64,000 nucleotides of DNA. It comes from Planotetraspora kaengkrachanensis. GTDB taxonomy: Bacteria; Actinomycetota; Actinomycetes; Streptosporangiales; Streptosporangiaceae. The notes beneath the pieces are model-generated. The model made no database searches. It worked only from the letters and a program-made list of their open reading frames with translations, and had not been told where the DNA came from. Each line of letters opens with the position of its first letter. Position 1 is the stretch's first letter. The translations under genes were made by a program, and so were the position numbers. The DNA lies in contig NZ_BONV01000042.1 of the NCBI RefSeq assembly GCF_016862895.1, positions 55,530 through 119,529 of the forward strand, written 5' to 3'. This document shows positions 19,765-28,983 of this stretch, in pieces.

Positions 19765-20319
19765 GTGATCATGCACCGCCCGATTGAGGGTGGTCGCGCT
19801 TAACCGAATGGGTGATCATGCACAGGTTCGGAGATGGCCGCCCCGGCCCGCCCTTTCCCTCGCCGTGATCATGCACAGGTTCGGGAGCGGACCCCGCGAC
19901 CTGGCCTATTCCCTTTCGCGATCATGCACAGATTCGGCGACGCATGCGCCGACCTGCGTCTTTACCATCCGCGATCATGCAGGGAACCGACTCCCCAGCC
20001 GCCCCGCCCCGCGTTACCCCACCAGGCGACGGCATGTACGCATGAACGCCTTGGCCCGACCAGAACGGGTGACCGGCGGCAGCAGGGTTGGTCCCACGCC
20101 GCCCCCTGTACGGCAGGGCGCATCGCCATGCGGGCAGAAGGCGCCGGAGTGCATGATCACCGAGCCGGTACGCCCAGCTCAGCCCATGCCGTGACGATTT
20201 CGTGCATGATCACGAACGGAGTACGTCGAGGTCAGCCCACATGTGGCCGAACCTGTACATGATCACGACGAGGGAAAGGGCAGGCCGGGGCAGCCATCAC
20301 CGAATCTGTGCATGATCAC
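19765..20319. repeat. 53-bp two-box repeat, cluster 2 (five forward, four inverted copies)
   Basis: Forward copies of box A start at 19765, 19812, 19865, 19918 and 19971 (steps 47, 53, 53, 53). Inverted copies (GTGCATGATCAC on the plus strand) start at 20149, 20202, 20255 and 20308 (steps all 53). Box B (GACCTG, GACCTC or GAGCTG) sits at unit positions 34-39 in the units read from 19865, 19918 and, on the minus strand, 20266 and 20213. The forward unit 19812-19864 and the inverted unit 20267-20319 match at 48 of 53 positions, spacer included. The cluster lies between panC (ends 20334) and nadB-nadC (starts 19685). Apart from the repeat this 648-bp interval holds no gene. Confidence 0.9.
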
Positions 20320-20333
20320 GCCAAGAAAGGCCG

Positions 20334-21176
20334 TCACGGGATTCGGGTGTTGTCGATCAGGCGGGTGGTGCCTACCTTGGCGGCGACGACCAAGAGCGCC
20401 TCACCCCGGTGGGTGTCGTCCACCGGCTGGAAGGTCTGGGGATCGACCAGTTCCACATAATCCAGCAGCAGGGGCGGATCCAGGCGCGTGGCGCCCTCCA
20501 GGACGGCTTTCGCGGCCGCCAGAACCCGGGACGGCACGGCCTCGGCCGCCCCGGCCGCGAGCGCCTGCGAGAGGGACAGCGCGGTCGTCCGCTCCCGCGC
20601 CGACAGGTAGCGGTTGCGGCTCGACAGGGCCAGGCCGTCGGGCTCCCGCACGGTTGGCGCGCCGATGATCGAGACGGGGACGTCCAGGTCGGCCACCATG
20701 CGACGGATGATCGCCAGTTGCTGGGCATCCTTCTGCCCGAAGACCGCGACGTCGGGCTGGACCAGGTTCAGCAACTTCAGGACCACGGTCAGGACGCCGT
20801 CGAAATGGCCCGGCCGGAAGGCGCCCTCGACGACCGTGCCCATCACACCGGAGGAGATGGCGACCTGCCGGTCCGGGAGGTACATCTCCTCGGCCGAGGG
20901 CGCGAAGACCACACCGACGCCCTCCTCCGCGCACACCTCCAGATCGGCATCAAAAGTCCGTGGATAACGGGAAAAATCATCGCTCGGCCCGAACTGGAGG
21001 GGATTGACGAAGATGCTGACCGCGACGTGCTCGGCATGCTCCCGAGCGAGCCGGATCAGCGACCGGTGCCCCTCATGGAGCGCGCCCATCGTCGGCACCA
21101 GCGCCAGCCTGCCCGCACCGAGCGTGTACTTGGCCTTGACCAGATCCGCGCGATCGCCTGCGACGATCACGTCCAT
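20334..21176 (-). CDS. panC: Pantothenate synthetase
   Basis: PanC joins pantoate and beta-alanine using ATP, the last step of pantothenate synthesis. The 280-aa protein shows the HIGH-like nucleotide motif [18 protein letters not shown] and the pantoate site [19 protein letters not shown] (in part). It also has [28 protein letters not shown] and a KMSKS-like region SSRN. The open frame runs further upstream, but ATG 21176 starts the conserved region and overlaps the preceding gene by 10 bases, suggesting translational coupling. A copy of the 53-bp repeat begins 14 bases after its stop. Confidence 0.95.
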   Translation of the reverse strand: MDVIVAGDRADLVKAKYTLGAGRLALVPTMGALHEGHRSLIRLAREHAEHVAVSIFVNPLQFGPSDDFSRYPRTFDADLEVCAEEGVGVVFAPSAEEMYLPDRQVAISSGVMGTVVEGAFRPGHFDGVLTVVLKLLNLVQPDVAVFGQKDAQQLAIIRRMVADLDVPVSIIGAPTVREPDGLALSSRNRYLSARERTTALSLSQALAAGAAEAVPSRVLAAAKAVLEGATRLDPPLLLDYVELVDPQTFQPVDDTHRGEALLVVAAKVGTTRLIDNTRIP

Positions 21177-22057
21177 ATGTTCCCTCCCAGTGCGTCCAAC
21201 AGGCGTTCGGCGGCCTCGGGCTTCAGCAGCCCGGCGGCCAGCGCCCGGTCCGCGGTGAGCCTGGCGAGAGCCACGTACGCGTCGGCCGCCTCGGGTGCGG
21301 CCAGGATGAGCGCGTCCACATGCTTGCGCACGGTGCCCGCGTCGCCGCGCACCACGGGGCCGGTCAGTCCGGCGATGCCGAGGCGCAGCACGTTGTCGAG
21401 CGCGGCTCCGAGCAGCGGGCCGAGGAGCCGGCCGGGATGCTCGACCCCGATCCGGCCGAGCAGTTCCTGCGACTCCGCGATCAGCGTGACCATGTGGTTG
21501 GCCGCTCCGGCGATCGCCGCGTGATAGAGGGCGCGGTCCTGGTCGGCGATCCACACCGGCTCGCCGCCCATCTCGATCACCAGGGCTTCGGCCACCGGCC
21601 GCAACGTGGCGGGCGCGGTGACGCCGAACGAACACCCGTTGAGCCTGACGAGATCGTCGTCCCTGCCCGTGAACGTCATCACCGGATGCAGGGCCAGGGG
21701 AAGCGCGCCGAGATCCGTCGCCGGGCCGAGGACGTCCAGGCCGTAGGCCCCGCTGGCGTGCACGAGGAGCTTGCCCCGCAGGTCGGCGCCGGTGGCCGCC
21801 AGACCGGCGACCAGTCCGGGAAGGACGTCGTCAGGAACGGTGAGCAGCACCAGATCGGACCGGGTGATCACGTCGTCCGGCCTGGTCAGCTCCACGGACA
21901 GCCGCTCGACGGCGCGCCGGTGCGACGCGTCGGATACCCCGCTGGCGGCCACCACGCGGTGGCCCGCGAGCGCGAGCGCGGCTCCCAGAACCGAGCCGAC
22001 GCGTCCCGCGCCGAGCACTCCCACGGCGAGCCGCCCCGGGCGGTCACTAGTGTCCAT
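21167..22057 (-). CDS. Rossmann-like and DUF2520 domain oxidoreductase
   Basis: About 296 aa with an NAD(P)-binding Rossmann fold at the N-terminus ([16 protein letters not shown]) and a helical DUF2520 C-terminal domain, similar in layout to pyrroline-5-carboxylate reductase and ketopantoate reductase. The family is regularly found beside panC in actinobacteria. A role in pantoate synthesis (the ketopantoate-reductase step) is tempting but only inferred. Start ATG 22057 has GGGGAGG four bases upstream. The 3' end overlaps panC by 10 bases. Confidence 0.85.
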   Translation of the reverse strand: MDTSDRPGRLAVGVLGAGRVGSVLGAALALAGHRVVAASGVSDASHRRAVERLSVELTRPDDVITRSDLVLLTVPDDVLPGLVAGLAATGADLRGKLLVHASGAYGLDVLGPATDLGALPLALHPVMTFTGRDDDLVRLNGCSFGVTAPATLRPVAEALVIEMGGEPVWIADQDRALYHAAIAGAANHMVTLIAESQELLGRIGVEHPGRLLGPLLGAALDNVLRLGIAGLTGPVVRGDAGTVRKHVDALILAAPEAADAYVALARLTADRALAAGLLKPEAAERLLDALGGNIWT

Positions 22058-22204
22058 GACGCCTCCCCTCGCCCAGGGTAGCGGCGACCGCCCGCCTGCC
22101 TGGCCTGGACCCAACGGTCGAATTTTGTCCCTTTTGTGATGTGACTATGTCGGGCGGCGAGTACGCATTTCGTCATACGCCGGAGACCGATAACGTGGGG
22201 TGTC

Positions 22205-23170
22205 GTGTGGGTCACGTGGCGCGACGCCATTCAGGAGGCGCTCTACGGCGACGACGGCTTCTACCGGCGCGAACGGCCTGACCAGCACTTCCGGACATCG
22301 GTGCACGCGTCGCCGTCCTTCGCCCGGGCCCTGCTGGAACTGACCTGCCGGGTCGACGCGGCGCTCGGCCGGCCCCCGATGATCGACTTCGTCGACGTCG
22401 GCAGCGGCGACGGCCTGCTGGCCGCCCGGATCCTCGCCGCCGCCCCGCCCGACCTGGCCGTACGGCTGCGCGTGACGGCCGTCGACCTGTCCGGCCGCCC
22501 CGAGGACCTCGACGAGAGGATCGCCTGGGCCTCCTCCGTGCCCGCCACGGTGGAGGGCCTGGTCGTCGCCAACGAATGGCTGGACAACATCGCCCTCGAC
22601 GTCGCCGAGCAGACCCAGTCAGGTCCGCGGCTGGTGCTGGTGGATCCCGCGACGGGCGACGAACGCCTCGGGCCCGTGCCCGACGCCGCCGACCTCGAAT
22701 GGCTGGAGCGCTGGTGGCCCATGTGCTCGACGGGCTGCCGCGCCGAGATCGGCCGTCCGCGCGACGAGGCCTGGGCCTCGGTGCTCGTACGGCTCTCGCG
22801 CGGCACGGCGGTCGCCGTCGACTACGCGCACAACAGGGACCGGCGACCGCCCCTCGGGACGCTGGCGGGCTATCGGGGCGGTTCGCTCGTGCCTGCCGTA
22901 CCGGACGGGACCTGTGACATCACGGCGCACGTGGCTCTGGACGCGTGCGCCGCCGCGGGCGAGGCGGCGGGGGCCGCCTCCACGACGCTGACCACGCAGC
23001 GGGACGCCCTGCGTGAGCTGGGGATACGCGGTGAACGGCCGTCACTGGAGCTGGCGGGGCACGACCCGACCGGCTACCTCAGGGCGTTGAGCAGGGCGTC
23101 CGAGGAGGCCGAGCTCATCGATCCCTCCGGACTCGGCGGGTTCGGCTGGCTCAGCCAGTCCACGAATTAG
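22205..23170 (+). CDS. SAM-dependent methyltransferase, MidA/NDUFAF7-like (COG1565)
   Basis: A 321-aa class I methyltransferase with the SAM-binding loop FVDVGSGDGLLAARIL. It has the MidA-type N-terminus (FYRRERPDQHFRTSVHASPSFARALLEL) and VVANEWLDNIALDV in place of the usual NEFLDA. The mitochondrial relative NDUFAF7 methylates complex I subunit NDUFS2, the homologue of NuoD. A nuoD copy lies 2.9 kb downstream here, which is suggestive but not proof. Start GTG 22205. Divergent from the DUF2520-panC operon; convergent with the P450 gene, with 3 bases between stops. Confidence 0.85.
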   Translation: MWVTWRDAIQEALYGDDGFYRRERPDQHFRTSVHASPSFARALLELTCRVDAALGRPPMIDFVDVGSGDGLLAARILAAAPPDLAVRLRVTAVDLSGRPEDLDERIAWASSVPATVEGLVVANEWLDNIALDVAEQTQSGPRLVLVDPATGDERLGPVPDAADLEWLERWWPMCSTGCRAEIGRPRDEAWASVLVRLSRGTAVAVDYAHNRDRRPPLGTLAGYRGGSLVPAVPDGTCDITAHVALDACAAAGEAAGAASTTLTTQRDALRELGIRGERPSLELAGHDPTGYLRALSRASEEAELIDPSGLGGFGWLSQSTN

Positions 23171-23173
23171 ACG

Positions 23174-24373
23174 CTAGACGGTGACCTTCAGCGCCTCGAG
23201 ACCACGGATCACGTAACCGGGCTTCCAGACCGGCTCCTCCACGAGTTCCAGGCCGGGGGCGGCACGCAGGAACGCGCCGAACGACTCGATGAGCTCCACC
23301 CGGGCCAGCGGCGCGCCCAGGCAGAAGTGGATGCCCGCGCCGAAGGAGATGTGCGGGTTCTCCGCCCGTCCGACGTCCAGCCGGTCCGGGTCGTCGAACA
23401 CGGCCGGATCCCGGTTGGACGAGCCGAACAGCAGCGCGACCTCGACCCCCTTCGGGATCTGCACGCCGCCGACCTCGATGTCCTCGAGCACCCACCGCTC
23501 GAACAGCTGCAGCGGGGTGTCGTAGCGCATGAGCTCCTCGACCGCGGTCGGCAGCAGGCCGGGGTCGGCCCGCAGGCGGTCCAGCTCGGCCGGGTTGCGG
23601 AACAGCGACCACCATCCGTTGCCGGTGACGTTGACCGTCGCCTCGTGGCCGGCGTTGAGCAGGAGCACGCAGGTCCCGACCAGCTCGTCCTCCGTGAGCC
23701 TGTCCCCTTCGTCGACGACCTGGGCGAGCGCCGAGATGAGGTCGTCACCGGGCTCCTGTCGTCGTTTCCCGGCCAGCTCGCGCAGGTAGTCGCCGAACTC
23801 CACCGAGGCCTGCACCGCCGCCAGCTGGGACTCCATCGGCGGATTCAGCTCGTACATCTTGCAGATGTCGGCCGACCAGGGCCGCAGCAGGTGCCGGTCG
23901 GACTCCGGCACGCCGAGCATCTCGGCGATCACGGTGACCGGCAGCGGTTCGGCCACCTCCGCGATGAGGTCTCCGCCACCGCGTTCGACGAACGCCTGGA
24001 CCAGGTCGGTCGCGATCCGGCGGACGCGGGGGCGCAGGGCCTCCACCATCCGCGGCGTGAACGCCTTGGACACCAGGCGGCGCAGCCGGGTGTGGACGGG
24101 GGGCTCCACGTCGAGCATCCCGGTGCGGGTCACCCGCCAGAACGGCTCCTGGAAGGCGGGCTCGGGCTCGCGGCCGAAGGCCTCGTGCGAGGCGACGTGC
24201 AGGTAGGACCGGCCGAGCCGCCGGTCGCGCAGCAGCGCGTTGACGTCGGCGTGCCGGGCGACCAGCCACTGCCCTGTCGGCTCGAAGAAGCTGACCGGCT
24301 CGTTGTCCCGCAGATCGCGGTAGGCGTCGTACGGATGAGCCACGAACTGGGGATTCCAAGGATCGAACTTCAC
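23174..24373 (-). CDS. Cytochrome P450
   Basis: A 399-aa soluble bacterial P450 monooxygenase. Seen motifs: I-helix oxygen-activation LLNAGHEATVN, K-helix ExxR in EELMRYD, and the heme-binding loop FGAGIHFCLGAPLAR with the Cys ligand. It needs ferredoxin and ferredoxin reductase; none is adjacent. The substrate is unknown. Similar P450s sit in this position near nuoD2 in Streptomyces as I recall, so this may be a conserved chromosomal P450 rather than part of a biosynthetic cluster. Start GTG 24373. Confidence 0.93.
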   Translation of the reverse strand: MKFDPWNPQFVAHPYDAYRDLRDNEPVSFFEPTGQWLVARHADVNALLRDRRLGRSYLHVASHEAFGREPEPAFQEPFWRVTRTGMLDVEPPVHTRLRRLVSKAFTPRMVEALRPRVRRIATDLVQAFVERGGGDLIAEVAEPLPVTVIAEMLGVPESDRHLLRPWSADICKMYELNPPMESQLAAVQASVEFGDYLRELAGKRRQEPGDDLISALAQVVDEGDRLTEDELVGTCVLLLNAGHEATVNVTGNGWWSLFRNPAELDRLRADPGLLPTAVEELMRYDTPLQLFERWVLEDIEVGGVQIPKGVEVALLFGSSNRDPAVFDDPDRLDVGRAENPHISFGAGIHFCLGAPLARVELIESFGAFLRAAPGLELVEEPVWKPGYVIRGLEALKVTV

Positions 24374-24490
24374 AAAGCCACCATACGGATCCCCGTCGTG
24401 CGGCGCACCGGGTCGCCGCCCGATTTATCCCCAAGGCCTTGCTTCACCTGGGGATTTGCGGACAGCCGGGGGCGGTCGGTTATAGTCCAC

Positions 24491-24612
24491 GTCAGGTCAT
24501 GAGTGCCAGCGCCAAGCCCCGGCTCGCTGGCCGGCAACCCTCGCGTCCGCGGCGGGGTGCCCCGGGTGAAGACCAGGTCCGTCACGAGGTGTGCCGGACA
24601 AGCGCGGGCTCC
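24491..24612 (+). ncRNA. SAM-IV riboswitch
   Basis: The conserved SAM-IV core is present in order: GGTCATGAGTGCCAGCG, CAAGCCCCGGCTCGCTGG, CCGGCAACCCTC, CGGCGGGGTGCCCCGGGTGA and AGACCAGG. The P1 arms (GGTC and GACC) can pair. A TATAGT at 24480-24485 fits as -10 box just upstream. SAM-IV is an actinobacterial S-adenosylmethionine sensor. It is followed within 50 bases by the aminotransferase gene and should repress it when SAM is plentiful. Boundaries are approximate. Confidence 0.93.
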
Positions 24613-24660
24613 GCCGTTCGACGCCGTCGTCGGGGTCCCATGACCTCAAGGAGTCCGGCG

Positions 24661-25947
24661 TTGTCTACTTTGTCCGTTCTGAGCCGTTCTGCTTCCTCTG
24701 AGCCCAGCGTCACCACCCCGGCCCGGGACGTCTCCAGCCCCGCCGTGCTCGGCTCCGACCTCGAGGTGCCCGTCAAGGGCGGCCGGCTCGTGCCGTACGC
24801 GAATCTCGACTACGCGGCGAGCGCGCCCTGTCTGGAGGCCGTGAACGCCGCGGTCGCCGCCGCGCTCCCGGCCTACTCCAGCGTCCACCGGGGCGCCGGC
24901 TACGCCTCCCAGCTCACCACCGCCCGGTACGAGCAGGCCAGGCACACGGTCAAGGCCTTCGTGGGCGCCCGTCCCGACGACGCGCTGGTCTTCACCCGCA
25001 ACACGACGGACGCGATGAACCTGCTCGCCCGCGTCCTGCCCGAGGACGCCACCGTCGTGGTCTTCGACTCCGAGCACCACGCCTCGCTTCTCCCCTGGTC
25101 CCAGGTCGTACGGCTGGCGCCTCCGGCCTTCCCCGGCGAGGCGATCCGGGCCGCCGACGAGGCACTGTCGCAGATCGACGGCCCCGCACTGCTCGTCGTC
25201 ACGGCGGCGTCGAACGTGACCGGCGAACTGTGGCCGATCGCGGGTCTTGCCCACATCGCCCACCGCCACGGCGCAAGGATCGCGGTGGACGCCGCGCAAC
25301 TCGTCCCCCACCGGCGGCTCAACCTGACGGCGCTCGACCTCGACTACGTCGCCTTCTCCGGGCACAAGCTCTACGCCCCCTTCGGCGCGGGCGCCCTCGT
25401 CGGCCGGGCGGACTGGCTCACGCAGGCCCTGCCGTACCTGCAGGGCGGCGGCGCGGTGAAGTCCGTCGCGGACGTCGTGGAGTGGAGCGACGATCCCGAG
25501 GCCAGGCACGAGGCCGGCACCCCGAACGTGCTGGGCGCGATCGCCCTCGCCGCCGCCTGCGACGCCCTGAGCGCCACCGGATGGACGGATCTCGTGCGCG
25601 AGGAGGAGCGGCTCGTGGCCCGCCTGCGCGAGGGGATCGCCGGGATCCCGGGCGTGCGGGAGCTCTCCCTGTGGGGTCCCGACCATCCTCGGGTGGGCAT
25701 CCTGTCCTTCGTGGTCGACGGCCGCTCCGCGCGGGACGTGGCCGAGTTCCTGTCGTCGGAGCACGGCATCGGCGTCAGGGACGGCAAGTTCTGCGCCCAC
25801 CCGTTCGTCCGCCACCTTCTCGGCACCGCGGACGGCGGCTGCGACGACGACACGGCGAGCGCGGTGCGCGCCTCGATCGGCATCGGCTCGACCGAGGAGC
25901 ACGTCGATCGCCTGCTCGAGGCGCTCCGGAGCCTGGCCAAGGCCTGA
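24661..25947 (+). CDS. Class V aminotransferase-fold PLP enzyme (cysteine desulfurase-like)
   Basis: About 428 aa, PLP-dependent, with the NifS/SufS-like fold. Seen are NLDYAASAPC, SSVHRGAGYAS, FTRNTTDAMNLLA, the Lys-anchoring segment DYVAFSGHKLYAPFGAGALVG and the C-terminal VRASIGIGSTEEHVDRLL. It may act as cysteine desulfurase or selenocysteine lyase, or on another sulphur amino acid; the SAM-IV riboswitch places it in sulphur/methionine metabolism. TTG 24661 has an AAGGAG Shine-Dalgarno seven bases upstream; ATG 24640 is in frame with no good site. The GC-rich frame continues upstream through the riboswitch, which is not coding. Confidence 0.85.
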   Translation: MSTLSVLSRSASSEPSVTTPARDVSSPAVLGSDLEVPVKGGRLVPYANLDYAASAPCLEAVNAAVAAALPAYSSVHRGAGYASQLTTARYEQARHTVKAFVGARPDDALVFTRNTTDAMNLLARVLPEDATVVVFDSEHHASLLPWSQVVRLAPPAFPGEAIRAADEALSQIDGPALLVVTAASNVTGELWPIAGLAHIAHRHGARIAVDAAQLVPHRRLNLTALDLDYVAFSGHKLYAPFGAGALVGRADWLTQALPYLQGGGAVKSVADVVEWSDDPEARHEAGTPNVLGAIALAAACDALSATGWTDLVREEERLVARLREGIAGIPGVRELSLWGPDHPRVGILSFVVDGRSARDVAEFLSSEHGIGVRDGKFCAHPFVRHLLGTADGGCDDDTASAVRASIGIGSTEEHVDRLLEALRSLAKA

Positions 25948-26022
25948 CGTGTTCATGTTCGTACGGCTTCGCGGGGGTTCACGCCCTTCGCGAGGCCGTA
26001 CCGGCGTGGGAGCATGGGCCGT

Positions 26023-27207
26023 ATGACGGAAGAGCCCGAGAGCACCCTCCGGGAACGCGTCGTCGGCGTCGGCGCGGGCGCGGGCGCCGTCCAGGGGAGG
26101 GAGCTGGCCACCGAGGACATGGTCCTCAACATCGGCCCGCAGCACCCGTCCACCCACGGCGTGCTACGGCTGCGGCTCACGCTGGACGGCGAGCGGATCG
26201 TGACGGCCGAGCCGATCATCGGCTACATGCACAGGGGCGCGGAGAAGCTCTTCGAGGTGCGCGACTACCGGCAGATCATCGTGCTGGCCAACCGGCACGA
26301 CTGGCTGTCGGCGTTCGCGAACGAGCTCGGCGTCGTGATCGCGGTGGAGCGCATGCTCGGGATGGAGGTGCCGCAGCGTGCGGTCTGGGCGCGCACCCTG
26401 CTCGCGGAGCTCAACCGGGTGCTCAACCACCTGATGTTCCTCGGCTCCTACCCCCTGGAACTGGGCGCGATCACCCCACTCTTCTACGCCTTCCGTGAGC
26501 GGGAGACCCTGCAGCACGTCATGGAGGAGATCTCCGGCGGCCGCATGCACTACATGTTCAACCGCGTGGGGGGCCTCAAGGAGGAGCTTCCGCACGGCTG
26601 GCTCGACCGGGTGTCCGTGGCCGTCGCCGACGTACGCCGCCGCCTGCCCGACATCGAGGGGCTGATCGCGGGAAACGAGATCTTCCTGGCCAGGACCAGG
26701 GGCGTCGGCGTGCTCGACCGGGAAACGATCATGCAGTACGGCGTGAGCGGCCCGATCGCCCGGGCCTCGGGAGTCGACTTCGACCTGCGGCGCGACGAAC
26801 CCTATCTGGCGTACGGCGAGCTGCCGGTCAAGGTCGTGACCCGCTCTGCCGGCGACTGCAACGCCCGCTTCCAGGTGCTCCTCGAGCAGCTCAAGGTCTC
26901 GCTCGACCTCGCCGACGCGTGCGTCGAACGGTTGCGGCACCTGCCCCCGGGGCCGATCAACCAGCGGCTGCCCAAGATCCTGAAGGCTCCCGAGGGCCAC
27001 ACCTACGCCTGGACGGAGAGCCCTCTCGGCCTCAACGGCTACTACCTCGTGTCGCGGGGAGAGAAGACGCCCTGGCGGCTCAAACTGCGCAGCGCGTCCT
27101 TCAACAACATTCAGGTCCTGCGCGAACTGCTGCCCGGCAACCTGGTCGCCGACATGGTGGCGATCCTGGGCTCGATGTTCTTCGTCGTCGGCGACATCGA
27201 CAAGTAG
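26023..27207 (+). CDS. nuoD2: Orphan NADH-quinone oxidoreductase subunit D
   Basis: A 394-aa homologue of the 49-kDa complex I subunit: [33 protein letters not shown] and the C-terminal [18 protein letters not shown] are hallmarks. It stands alone, with no other nuo gene within the window. Streptomyces carries a similar isolated nuoD2 in addition to the nuo operon. The quinone-site His-Tyr pair region is present, so it is not obviously decayed. ATG 26023 fits a GGGAG Shine-Dalgarno ten bases upstream better than ATG 26014. Convergent with the DUF3180 gene, 7 bases apart. Confidence 0.9.
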   Translation: MTEEPESTLRERVVGVGAGAGAVQGRELATEDMVLNIGPQHPSTHGVLRLRLTLDGERIVTAEPIIGYMHRGAEKLFEVRDYRQIIVLANRHDWLSAFANELGVVIAVERMLGMEVPQRAVWARTLLAELNRVLNHLMFLGSYPLELGAITPLFYAFRERETLQHVMEEISGGRMHYMFNRVGGLKEELPHGWLDRVSVAVADVRRRLPDIEGLIAGNEIFLARTRGVGVLDRETIMQYGVSGPIARASGVDFDLRRDEPYLAYGELPVKVVTRSAGDCNARFQVLLEQLKVSLDLADACVERLRHLPPGPINQRLPKILKAPEGHTYAWTESPLGLNGYYLVSRGEKTPWRLKLRSASFNNIQVLRELLPGNLVADMVAILGSMFFVVGDIDK

Positions 27208-27214
27208 GCCGACG

Positions 27215-27664
27215 TCACTCCTCGTCCTCGGGCTTGCCGGGCACCCGGCAGCAGTACTCGAGGAAGAGCGCGGCGCAGATCAGGGCCACGCAGGCGACGA
27301 AGGAGCCGCCGGCGACGAACACGTCCTGACGCGGCTTCGGCAGGTCGAGCAGGTCGAGCACGCGCAGGACGAACCCGGCGAAGATCCCGCCGAAGATCGC
27401 CCCCGCGTAGGCCGTCGCCTTCGCCAGCGCCGCCAGCCGGGCGACCGCCAGCGGTTCGACCGGCTTGGTGTCCGGCTTGCGGAGGATCCTGGCACGCGTC
27501 AGCCAGCCCGTGTACGCCTCGCCGATCGCGAGGAGCAGCAAAGTGGGGATGGCCGTCCACGGAACCGTCGGAATCTCCGAATAGAGCTCCTGCAGTACTC
27601 CCCAGGTGGCCAGGGCGAACACGACGATCAGGCCCACGAGTACGCCGGGATTGCTGGGCTTCAC
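27215..27664 (-). CDS. DUF3180 family membrane protein
   Basis: A 149-aa protein with four membrane helices (GVLVGLIVVFALATW, IPTLLLLAIGEAYTGWL, AYAGAIFGGIFAGFVLRVL, GGSFVACVALICAALFL) and a short acidic tail. DUF3180 proteins are restricted to actinobacteria and follow folK in this conserved cluster; function unknown. Start GTG 27664 has GAGGAG upstream. 13 bases separate it from folK. Confidence 0.88.
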   Translation of the reverse strand: MKPSNPGVLVGLIVVFALATWGVLQELYSEIPTVPWTAIPTLLLLAIGEAYTGWLTRARILRKPDTKPVEPLAVARLAALAKATAYAGAIFGGIFAGFVLRVLDLLDLPKPRQDVFVAGGSFVACVALICAALFLEYCCRVPGKPEDEE

Positions 27665-27677
27665 GCAGGGCTCCTCG

Positions 27678-28178
27678 TCAGGCAGGGGGTTCGAGGGGGA
27701 GGTCGGTGCGAAGCCGCACACCGGTGTGGTCGAGGCCGGCGAGCAACTCGGAGACGGGCCCGTGCCCCGGCAGATCCGCCGCGGGGTCGGCCTGTGCCCA
27801 GGGGATCAGCACGAATGCCCTCTCGTGTGCCCGGGGATGCGGGAGGGTGAGCGCCGGATCGTCGGACACCACGCCGCCAACCATGATCAGGTCGACGTCG
27901 AGCGTCCTCGGTCCCCAGCGTTCCAGCCGTTCACGGCCGAAGGCGTTCTCGATGCTGTTGGCCCGGTCGAGAAGCGCGTGCGGAGCCAGCGTGCTTTCCG
28001 CGATCACGACGGCGTTCAGGTAGGCGTCTTGATCGGGACCGCCCACCGGATCCGTCTCGTAGACAGGCGAAACCGCCACGAACGTAAGCCCGGGGGCGTC
28101 GAAGAGAGCGTCCAGCGCGCCCTGGAGGTAGTCGGCCCGGCGGCCGATGTTGCTGCCGAGCGACAGGACGACCCTCAT
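27678..28178 (-). CDS. folK: 2-amino-4-hydroxy-6-hydroxymethyldihydropteridine pyrophosphokinase
   Basis: HPPK transfers pyrophosphate from ATP to 6-hydroxymethyldihydropterin in folate synthesis. 166 aa with the family motifs LSLGSNIGRRADYL, SPVYETDPVGGPDQDAYLN, the catalytic RWGPRTLDVDLIMVG and LPHPRAHERAFVL. ATG 28178 overlaps the folB stop (ATGA), so the two are translationally coupled. Confidence 0.95.
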   Translation of the reverse strand: MRVVLSLGSNIGRRADYLQGALDALFDAPGLTFVAVSPVYETDPVGGPDQDAYLNAVVIAESTLAPHALLDRANSIENAFGRERLERWGPRTLDVDLIMVGGVVSDDPALTLPHPRAHERAFVLIPWAQADPAADLPGHGPVSELLAGLDHTGVRLRTDLPLEPPA

Positions 28179-28564
28179 CCGCGAGCCCTTCTGATGGTCA
28201 CCACCACGTCGCCGAACGGCAGCGGGATGGGCGCCGCCGGCTTGTGCACGCTGACCTCCACCTCGTCGACCAGGTCATAGGCGAGACAGACCGAGGCCAG
28301 CCGGTCGGCGAGAGTCTCGATCAGGTTGACCGGCTCGCCCTCAACCGTGCGGACGAGCTGGAGGGCCAGCGTGCCGTAGTCCACGGTCTTGGTCAGGTCG
28401 TCGCCGGCGGCGGCGGGAGCCGTGTCGAGGAACAGGGTCACGTCCACGACGAACTCCTGGCCGAGCTCCCGCTCCGCCGGAAGGCAGCCGTGCCGTCCAC
28501 GCGCCCTGAGCCCGCTGAGGCGCACGCTGTCCATCTGGGCCCCACGGCCGGTCGGCACGCTCAC
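28175..28564 (-). CDS. folB: Dihydroneopterin aldolase
   Basis: FolB converts dihydroneopterin to hydroxymethyldihydropterin and glycolaldehyde. Seen: LSGLRARGRHGCLPAERELGQ with the RGxHG active-site segment (usual F/G replaced by RHG), the catalytic Glu/Tyr in KTVDYGTLALQ, and the C-terminal substrate Lys in SVHKPAAPIP. GTG 28564 overlaps the preceding stop (GTGA); an internal ATG eleven codons later is the other possible start. Confidence 0.93.
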   Translation of the reverse strand: MSVPTGRGAQMDSVRLSGLRARGRHGCLPAERELGQEFVVDVTLFLDTAPAAAGDDLTKTVDYGTLALQLVRTVEGEPVNLIETLADRLASVCLAYDLVDEVEVSVHKPAAPIPLPFGDVVVTIRRARG

Positions 28565-28983
28565 GATTCGTCTTCCTCGTCGTCGTCACCCTGGAGCACG
28601 GGCGATCCGTGGTGCAGCCAGAGCCGCCAGCCCGCCGGTGTCCGCAGGAACGTGTTGGTGGCCACCACCCGGCCCGCGGCGAAACCCGGCTCCTCGGTGT
28701 CGGCCGCCGTGAGGATGTTCTCCGCGCACGTGACGATGGCGACGTCGCCCACGACCGTGGTCTGGACGTCGGTGAGCACGAACTGGATGTACGGCGTGTT
28801 CGCCATGATCAGCGCCCACGACCTGAGCACCTCGGAGCGGCCGCTGAGCATCGGCCAGCCGGGGTGGACGCACATCGCGACCCGGTCGGCGACGTCCTCC
28901 ACCCATATTTCCGACATCTTGTCGAGGTCGGCGCTCTCGATCGCGTTGTAGAACGCCTCGTTGAGCTCCTCGATGTCCTTCAT
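28561..28983 (-). CDS. SnoaL/NTF2-like protein in the folate operon
   Basis: A 140-aa SnoaL/nuclear-transport-factor-2-like fold: ELNEAFYNAIESADLDKMSEIW, VHPGWPMLSGRSEVLRSWALIM, and a beta-rich second half ending in a highly acidic tail (DDDEEDES). Genes of this type lie between folP and folB in actinobacteria; no reaction is known, but the conserved place and ATGA/GTGA overlaps with both neighbours imply a role tied to folate synthesis. Confidence 0.85.
   Translation of the reverse strand: MKDIEELNEAFYNAIESADLDKMSEIWVEDVADRVAMCVHPGWPMLSGRSEVLRSWALIMANTPYIQFVLTDVQTTVVGDVAIVTCAENILTAADTEEPGFAAGRVVATNTFLRTPAGWRLWLHHGSPVLQGDDDEEDES

Noticed and set aside
19765..20319. CRISPR array
   Set aside because: The 20-nt box with 33-nt intervals looks CRISPR-like at first, but copies are imperfect, change orientation inside the cluster, and the intervals share a conserved box B. 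One interval is even repeated in inverted form, and no cas gene is near.
24439..24660. Longer N-terminus of the aminotransferase-fold protein
   Set aside because: The extra codons run through the SAM-IV riboswitch, and a good Shine-Dalgarno lies before TTG 24661.
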